Of a DNA stretch of 64,000 nt, positions 57,827-64,000 are shown piece after piece. The translations under genes were made by a program, and so were the position numbers. The notes under the pieces were generated by a model. It did not search any database and had not been told where the DNA came from. It was given only the letters and a program-made list of their open reading frames with translations. The DNA comes from Lepidurus packardi (Eukaryota; Arthropoda; Branchiopoda; Notostraca; Triopsidae): positions 10,168,001 to 10,232,000 of the forward strand of contig JAKZAN010000007.1 of the NCBI GenBank assembly GCA_023053545.1. Direction: 5' to 3'. Positions within the stretch are counted from its first letter, which is position 1. Each line of letters starts with the position of its first letter.

Positions 57827-60387
57827 TTACGAACCGAAATTAAAGAAAGTTGCAACTGGCTTCTCGTCATCTTCGTCTCCTCCAAAAAGCGAAAAGTTGC
57901 TCGATTCGTCATCTCCGTTTCCCAAGAAGTTGAATCCTCGGAATTTTGAACCGGAAGATTGCGATTCCATTAAACCAGCAGCGTCCATAGTTAAGTCGGA
58001 ATTCTGGGAGAATTTGGCCATAGTCCCGAAATCGCAGTAGCGTTTCGGCGTGGAAGATGCTTCGTCCATATTAGACGCCATTACTTCTTCGCTATTTTTC
58101 TTTGCTCCGTCAATGCTGCTCGGCGGAGGCGTATTCGTCCGAATTGCTGCAGCAACATGGGTGTGATTCTCTTTTCTGGGCTGAAACATACCAGAAATAC
58201 CAGCTGGGGTGGTTACTGGCGCTTTGAAGGAAAATACTGGAGTCACTGGACGTTGTGGTACTGGCGAAAGCATCACTGGTATGGCAGGAATGGGGCGGGG
58301 TTTAACCAATGGCTTGGCTGGCATTTTGAAAACCACTGCTGGTGATTTCAAGATGTTAAAGAAAGAAGTTGTTGGTTTTTCAAGTGTACCAGGAACCATC
58401 TTTGGGGTGATGGTACTGGCAGCGGAATCGCTGCGCGGAGTAGGAGTGGTAACCTTAGGACTCTCGAGTCTCAAGGAATGCTGCACGTGCTGAAGTAAGG
58501 GAGTGTACGGCTTTGAAGCGGTACCAGCAGACGCAGAAATATTGATACTCCTGGTAGAGAAAGGGGCAGAAGGAGAGGTAGGTGTCATAGAACCAAGCCT
58601 TGGAGCGAACTGAGGGAATTGAGGGAGCTTCGGGAATTGAGGGAATTTTAACTGCGGTTTGGTCGGACGCTCTAAAGTGGAAGAAATACCGAGCGCAGAC
58701 ATAAATGCGGCTGGAATTATTGGCTCAACCGTATTTCTGGGTTTCTGAACCAAGTTAAGCTTGAATACTGTGGATTTTGGACGAGTACTAGCCTGCTTAG
58801 GATCCAATTCAAACGATACGGGAGCTTGAAAGGGTTTAGCGTCGACAGGTTTGGCTTCGCCGGTATTACTAGCTTGGACAGGCTGAACAGTACACGGTGC
58901 CAGAGGGGTAGCAGGCTTGACAGAGAAGGAAAAACTAGGGAGTTGGAATGCAGGGCGAGGAGCAAGAGATTTCGGGACTTGAACACCTTGAACTTCCTCT
59001 AAATCAATGTCCGCGGTTTCAGGGTTAATAATGTGTGAGTCTGCAGTAATATCACAGCATTCGGTAGAGAATCCAGTACTTATTTCTTCCGGTAATTCCT
59101 CCTCATCCCGTTTGACAACTTCCTAAAAAGTTACCAGACCAATTAAGCCTGAATTATCTGCCAAGTATGGACAGCCTGGCGTCGGCATATTTCTGCAGCT
59201 GTACTGGACCCTAAACTACGCTTAACTATAAAACCAAAATCAAAGAAGAGGCAGAGAACTCTTATAACTCTTAGAGTGGGACTCTTAGAGCTATTTCAAT
59301 TTTGATAGAAAATCGCGCTTAAGCTTTACGAAGTACATATTTCTGCAGTTATGGCATACCTGGGTATCTTCAATCGGTGCTGGCAAGGGTTCACCAATCT
59401 GCTCCGGTACTGACAAGAGTTTTTCAATCTGCTTTGGTACTGGCAAGGGTACGTTGATCTGCTTCGGTACTGGAGCGGGCTCAACTTGCATGTCTTGCAT
59501 CACCACATCTGGCTGCGGGGAGCTAATTTGGCCCACGTCCATACTACATTCCTGTAGCTTGACAGCAATAAATGTCTTACGAGCTTTCACCCATTTCTGG
59601 GCGTATTCGACGAGGAATTCCGTGTCCGTGCCGTCGACCCTTTCGCTCCCTATTTCTATGAACAAACCCTCGTCATATCTGTGTCTTCATCCTAAGTTAG
59701 CTATTAAGCTGTCAAACCATTCTCGTCTTCCGCTTGCAGATTTTCCATCTCACGAATCTTTCCACCCAAAACCGTATTTTCCTCCTCAAATTCCCTGGCT
59801 TCCTCTAGTAACTTGTGATACATCTGGCAGTCCGCAAACGTCATCAAATGCTCCTAATAGACATAACTGTTTTGTACCAAATTTCCTAAATTTAGGCATC
59901 CGTTTGTTACATTGAAGAGTTTGAATTTATGTTCCAAGGTGGCGTACTTGTCGCCTAGACTTTTCTGACGCTGCGCAGTCTCCGTTTCATAGTTTAGTAG
60001 TGTCTGCTCCAGTTCGCGGATCGTGTTGTCCAATAAAGTGGACGCAACACGTAACCTGAAACATTGTACCCAAGATATTTGGTTCTAATAATTGTCTAAA
60101 ATTGGTAGAAATTTTTCTAACTCGTTTTGGACTTTCAAGCGGTTAAGAGTCTCTTCATTAACGGTGTTGACCGTCGTTTCAAGTTCCTTTAAGAGAGCTT
60201 CATCACGTTCTTTCTCCTCTAGCAGCTCCTGGACCCGTTGTTCAGCACGGACTTTGCGTTGCTCTAAAGCGTTTATGCGCTTGTCCACTTTCCGGACGTA
60301 CAAGCAAATGACATCCAAAGAATCCAGGGTCATGTCATGAGGCTCCAGGATGGCTCCAGGGTCTTTAGGGGAATCTGGATGATTCAT
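57827..60387 (-). CDS. Unidentified coiled-coil protein with disordered Pro/Ser-rich C-terminus
   Basis: Family not recognised. Exons (minus): 60387-60122, 60055-59911, 59853-about 59730, about 59690-59360, 59122-57827. The first three give a continuous heptad-rich region (DKRINALEQRKVRAEQRVQE, RELEQTLLNYETETAQRQ, KLLEEAREFEEENTVLGGKI), so probably a dimeric rod of about 180 residues. Then come VPKQI/LPVPKQI-type short repeats (near 59400-59480) and a long acidic-to-basic low-complexity tail with LPQFPQF, TPRSDS and KPRPIPAIPV, ending in repeated F/G words (NFLGNGDDES, FSLFGGDED, FFNFGS) that resemble FG-type motifs. The junction between the third and fourth exons could not be set in frame, so two genes or an unseen exon remain possible. 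A centrosomal, kinetochore or nuclear-pore role would be guesswork. Confidence 0.6.
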
Positions 60388-60490
60388 TTCGGCCTGTAAA
60401 CAATAATTAAGACGTTAACAGAAACTAAATAACAGTAGAAAGTTTGCCAACAATTAGCTATATATATTTTTTTTATTTTTTAAGCAAAGT

Positions 60491-60570
60491 TTTCTCATGC
60501 AAAACAAAACAAACATCAGCGCCATCTATGAGTGCTTCGCATCAATAAGCTACGGTATACGGGAGCCTTA
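60491..60570 (+). repeat. Dispersed MITE-like repeat, copy 4
   Basis: AACATCAGCGCCATCTATGA, then GCATCAATAAGCTACGGTAT and GGGAGCCTTA. Same order and spacing as copy 1. Lies upstream of the coiled-coil gene and the YWTD copy 2. Confidence 0.65.
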
Positions 60571-60812
60571 GGGAGAGTAGTCAGCGTCAAAAATGTGTTG
60601 TATGATTTACTGTTTGACAAATGAATTCGAAAAAAAGAACGCAAAAGGCTGCGGTTGAATCAAATCTCTATAGCCTTTGATAACTTTGATAAGCATAATA
60701 CTTGGGCGATAAGATTTGATTTGACAGATTTGTTATTGGTCGCGATAACTTAAAGATGAAATGAGTTGAGGCAGGAGGCAGTATATTTAAGATATTTGAC
60801 AAAGTGCGACGA

Positions 60813-62266
60813 ATGGATCATAAGTTACCATGCTCCCTGTTGTGGTGCTTGTTACTGTTACTAGAAGTTCAACATTCGCTTAGCCAATCGGAACCATGCC
60901 ATCAAACGGAGCCGTTTAACCAAACGGAAACGTTTCACCAAATGAAACCAACCACAACGTAAAGTCTAAGAACTCCTAATTCACCTATCTTTAGCTTAAT
61001 TCATTAAAACACATTCTTTTCATGGTACATGATCACTAGAGGTGATCCTAGTGACCCTGGTGGGAGGTCCAGAGATCCTACCGAGATTTGCACCATATTT
61101 TGGTCCACCGCAACGACAGTTCGCGTCATCCTGCTCCAAAATCGGACTATTCTCCAAGATCGCAGCCATAACATCGGCGAATCCATCAAATCCCTTGCCT
61201 GGGATCCTGCAACGAGTCTATTTCTATGGTCTGATGAAGCCCCTCCTGGCCGCGAGAACTACCCTAACTTCATTGCTGTAAAAACCCTAACTTCATTGCT
61301 CTAACCCAATCTTTTTATTTCCAAAATTTCTCTTGAAAATAACTCAAATCACACAAAAACACGAACATTAGACCATGAGCTTTGAAAGGGGCCTGCCGGA
61401 CGAGATCTGGGGAAGACATCACGGGTTTATGAGACAGTTGAACCTCGATTGGAGTACCGGCAACCTTTACCTTCTACGAGAGAACACAATCTACGTTGTG
61501 AAACTCCGAGGAGCTAACCAATACCTTAAAACTAGCGTTTTCTCGCAAGACGGAATAACTAGCTTGGCAATACACCCAGAACGCGGGTACACACTTCAAC
61601 TTTTCCATAGAAGAAAAAATAAAAAAAATTTGTAAGCCATTGAATTTGATGAATTCTTCAGGTTTTTCTTCTGGACCTGGTGTTTGGAAGGTCCTCATCC
61701 GAAGAGTTGTTACTTGGAACGGAGTTGGATAGATGGCAGTCACATCAAGCGACTTACCAACAACAGTACCTTCGTTAGGGAGTACCTAACTATTGACTAC
61801 CATCAAAATATCATCTACGCCGCGAATAGCACGTCGATAATAGCTATGGATCTTGAAGGAAAGATTCTTCGAGCAATTAAACCTAAAGGGGTTAACAATA
61901 CTCTGGTATTACCTTAGCTCTTTTATTCCTTATAAAAAAAATCAAAAAATATCGATAAACAAGATAATAAAGGCTTTTGTGCGAAAGGTACATATAGATG
62001 CAATGAGACTCGGTATGTGGGGCAAGGATTTGCTGGTGGAATCACGTGGCACATTACTTCACGTGGATGTCGAATCCGAACAGACGGAAGTAATCGCCAA
62101 AAGCGAGGGAGGAAGAAAACGTGACTTGAAGGTATACTGCGGCAGTTCGTTTCCGGCCATTAGTACGCCATGTACTTCTGAAAATGGAGAATGTGGTACG
62201 CAACAGATTTGCGTACATACGCCAGATGGCGTAGCCAAATGTTATTCGCATAAGCGATGGTTGTAG
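60813..62266 (+). CDS. Secreted YWTD beta-propeller / EGF protein, copy 2
   Basis: Paralogue of 18956-20280 with the same five-exon plan: 60813-about 60959 (signal peptide MDHKLPCSLLWCLLLLLEVQ plus a QTEPFNQTETF glutamine/threonine linker), about 61040-61279, 61373-about 61586, about 61664-61904, about 61988-62266. Blade motifs: FWSTATTVRVI, DRSHNIGESIKSLAWDP, LNLDWSTGNLYLL, FFFWTWC, SWIDGSHIKRL, LTIDYHQNIIYAA. Ends in TPCTSENGECGTQQICVHTP and YSHKRWL. Against copy 1 it has an N-terminal linker and substitutions throughout, but the EGF cysteines are kept. Likely secreted and soluble. A cuticle gene follows 660 bases downstream, as with copy 1. Confidence 0.76.
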
Positions 62267-62430
62267 TCAACTTAACACTATTACAACTTAACTTAATAAT
62301 ACAACTTAACTCAATAATACAACTTAACTCAATAATACAACTTAACTCAATAATACAACTTAACTCAATAATACAACTTAACACTATTACAACTTAACTC
62401 AATAATACAACTTAACTCAATAAATAAAAT
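62263..62430 (+). repeat. 18-bp tandem repeat at YWTD copy 2 3' end
   Basis: About nine units of ACAACTTAACTCAATAAT with variants (ACTATT). The array begins at the stop codon, so it is part of the 3' UTR. It ends with AATAAATAAAA, a likely polyadenylation signal formed from the repeat edge. Confidence 0.9.
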
Positions 62431-62926
62431 GGAAGATTCTTAAACCTGAAAAGGATAACGCCCCATAACGAGCATTGTTGCTTGTCACGAAAACTTAAAC
62501 GACTTTCTAATGCAATTGGGGATTTTTAGTGTGAATTTTAAAAGAGTAAAGAATTTAAAAGTATATTGCATTCAAAGTACCCATAATTGTGTTTCAAAGT
62601 ACCCATAATTTAAAGTACCCATTTAGCCAGTGCAAAAAGAACTTTCTTACTGCAAGAGCACCACTTTGTAGAGTCACTTTATGTACTTTGCGTTTTGGTT
62701 ACGCTTGGAAACATACACAGTGTGGTCTCTGCAATTAGGGCTGCGTTCAATAACCGTTCCCAGGGTACCAATGCATGAAACCCACTCGCCAACGCCCTGC
62801 TCCTTGGTTACTATCACAATTTTCAAGGTTAAAATCGGCCTATAAGTAGCTAATAAAATTCTGGGAAGATCATCAGTTGCTACTCCAAGCTTCCAAGCAC
62901 CACCAGTTCTTCTAATCCGCTTAACA
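62431..62926. other. Intergenic; promoter of cuticle gene 4
   Basis: Contains three nearby AAAGTACCCAT words (62574-62625) and TATAAG at 62841-62846, about 85 bases before the start codon. Nothing else recognised. Confidence 0.5.
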
Positions 62927-63509
62927 ATGGCCAAACATCAAGTAATATACACTTAATCACATTCATAGGCTAATCCATGGCTAATCCATGTATCCTAACC
63001 TCACTTTCCTTTTATCCTAATTTTAATTGTATTTATTTTAAAGACATTCAATCCAAGTTTACCTGAATTGACCTTAAATCTTCTCGTTTTAGGTATTTCT
63101 CGCTCTTTTGGCTGTTTCTGTCGCTATGGCTGCACCTTCAGTTCAGGTAGATTCGGCCGAAGACCAAACTGCCGAAGACACCGTACCTCTGCTCTACGGG
63201 TCCGCTCCTTATCACTCTGCATTGTACCGTGGTCGTACCATCATTTCTCCTTACGCTTATGAAGCCGCTATCCCTAATGTAGTTGCTGCTGACCACGACG
63301 GTCAAATCATCAGTTCTCCTTATGCTTATCAAGCTGCTGCCCCCTACACCCACGTGCGAGCGGTTCAACCCATCGTACAGTACGCCAGTCCCGTGCAATA
63401 CTTGAATGCACCCGCCGCGTACCACTACGCACCAGCTAGTTATGGTTACGGTCAAGAACAAGTTCACCCTACCGGTTACTCTTACTCTCATGTTACTCGC
63501 AAATGGTAA
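62927..63509 (+). CDS. Small Ala/Tyr-rich cuticle protein, copy 4 (diverged)
   Basis: Exon 1 (62927-62941, MAKHQ) and exon 2 (63093-63509). Signal peptide VFLALLAVSVAMAAPS. The mature chain shares the plan of copies 1-3 (AEDQTAEDT, SPYAYEAAIPNVV, VQPIVQYASPVQYL, AAYHYAPASYGYG, VHPTGYSYS, KW at the end) but has a tandem ISPYAYEAA / SSPYAYQAA repeat, more charged residues and lower GC. The most diverged member, so probably the oldest split. AATAAAAA lies near 63682. Confidence 0.85.
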
Positions 63510-64000
63510 AGTTAACCACAAAGCACCCAAAACCCCAAGATAAGACCCAATTTGGTTGCAAAGCCTTGTCATTTGTTATCCTCCACCAGTTCCATTCATA
63601 CTCAACCCGACTACATAACCCTGTTCAAGTTTTTCGTTGTTGTACTGTACCACATTCTGTCAGAAAAACTGACGTAGAATCCAATAAAAAAGAAAAAATT
63701 TTTTTTCTGGCAATATGCTCAAACTCAAAGTTTTGTTCTTAGTTTAATATTCCAAGTTATTTTTTTTCTTTATTTATTTATACTACCAGCGTGAGCGTTT
63801 GCTCTTTGCTGGCTTAAAGTTCCAAGTACATACATATTTTGGTATAGTATACCAAAATACAACAAAATAAAACATAACAAAACCAACAAAATAAAAATTT
63901 GCTATACCAAAAAAATATTCTAAGTTAATAAACTAAGGCAATATGCTCAAACTCAAAGTTTTGTTCTTAGTTTAATATTCTAAGTTATTTGTTTTTATTT
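63510..64000. other. AT-rich 3' flank with direct repeats and a palindrome
   Basis: A segment starting GGCAATATGCTCAAACTCAA occurs at 63709-63764 and again from 63937 to the window edge (period 228). Between them, 63835-63859 is a perfect 12-bp-arm palindrome around one base (TATTTTGGTATA / TATACCAAAATA). No gene seen. Confidence 0.75.

Noticed and set aside
62263-62430. CRISPR-like regular repeats
   Set aside because: Contiguous 18-bp minisatellite without spacers, in a eukaryotic 3' UTR.

Overview
The window is nuclear DNA from an arthropod. The evidence is an OS-D/chemosensory protein, a takeout/JHBP plus group-7-allergen protein, four small Ala/Tyr-rich cuticle proteins, Methuselah-type receptor parts, and multi-exon genes with short GT-AG introns (often 50-300 bp) in AT-rich sequence. 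I cannot place it below arthropod level; a crustacean or a basal hexapod would fit. No prokaryotic, organellar or viral block was seen.

Layout. 0.7-5.4 kb: relaxin-receptor-like LGR GPCR (+). 5.9-8.3 kb: two-module TULIP (lipid-binding) secreted protein (+), followed by a relic of its last exon. 8.95-9.5 kb: chemosensory protein (+). 10.5-13 kb: DRAK/STK17-like kinase (-) with an intron full of TATCGATA sites. 13.7-14.8 kb: secreted clip-domain plus proline-rich protein (-). 15.2-17.5 kb: lipase-family protein that has lost its catalytic Ser and His (+). 17.9-22.4 kb: cuticle gene, single-propeller YWTD-EGF protein, U2 snRNA fragment, second cuticle gene. 22.4-34.3 kb: a large inverted repeat. 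Its arms each carry a papain-family (C1) homologue that lacks the catalytic residues, and a prolyl 4-hydroxylase alpha gene lies in the spacer. 34.3-35.6 kb: intronless carbohydrate sulfotransferase (-). 36-40.3 kb: a Tigger-like DNA element, tandem repeats, relic exons, and a third cuticle gene inside a 2 kb block that is a direct copy of 20.35-22.39 kb. 40.8-46.1 kb: a Methuselah-like 7TM gene without an ectodomain, then a separate secreted gene with two Methuselah-type ectodomains and no membrane segment. 46.5-50.6 kb: GCN5/PCAF acetyltransferase (-). 51-51.7 kb: CLIC protein (-). 52.9-54.3 kb: VAT1/quinone-oxidoreductase-like gene with a duplicated 3' end. 55-57.4 kb: TMEM26. 57.8-60.4 kb: unidentified coiled-coil protein (-). 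60.8-63.5 kb: second YWTD-EGF gene plus fourth cuticle gene.

How it fits together. Conserved housekeeping or signalling genes (KAT2, CLIC, TMEM26, VAT1-like, kinase, LGR) sit among fast-evolving secreted genes that are repeatedly duplicated (cuticle, YWTD-EGF, C1, TULIP). Several secreted members look like pseudo-enzymes or stand-alone binding domains. The 20-40 kb region is the most rearranged: it has a near-perfect 3.85 kb inverted core with diverged outer flanks (suggesting gene conversion), a 17.9 kb-spaced direct duplication whose edge coincides with the edge of the inverted repeat, and relics of sulfotransferase and prolyl hydroxylase exons. Exon borders given below were read by eye from reading frame, splice dinucleotides and family similarity; no alignment tool was used.
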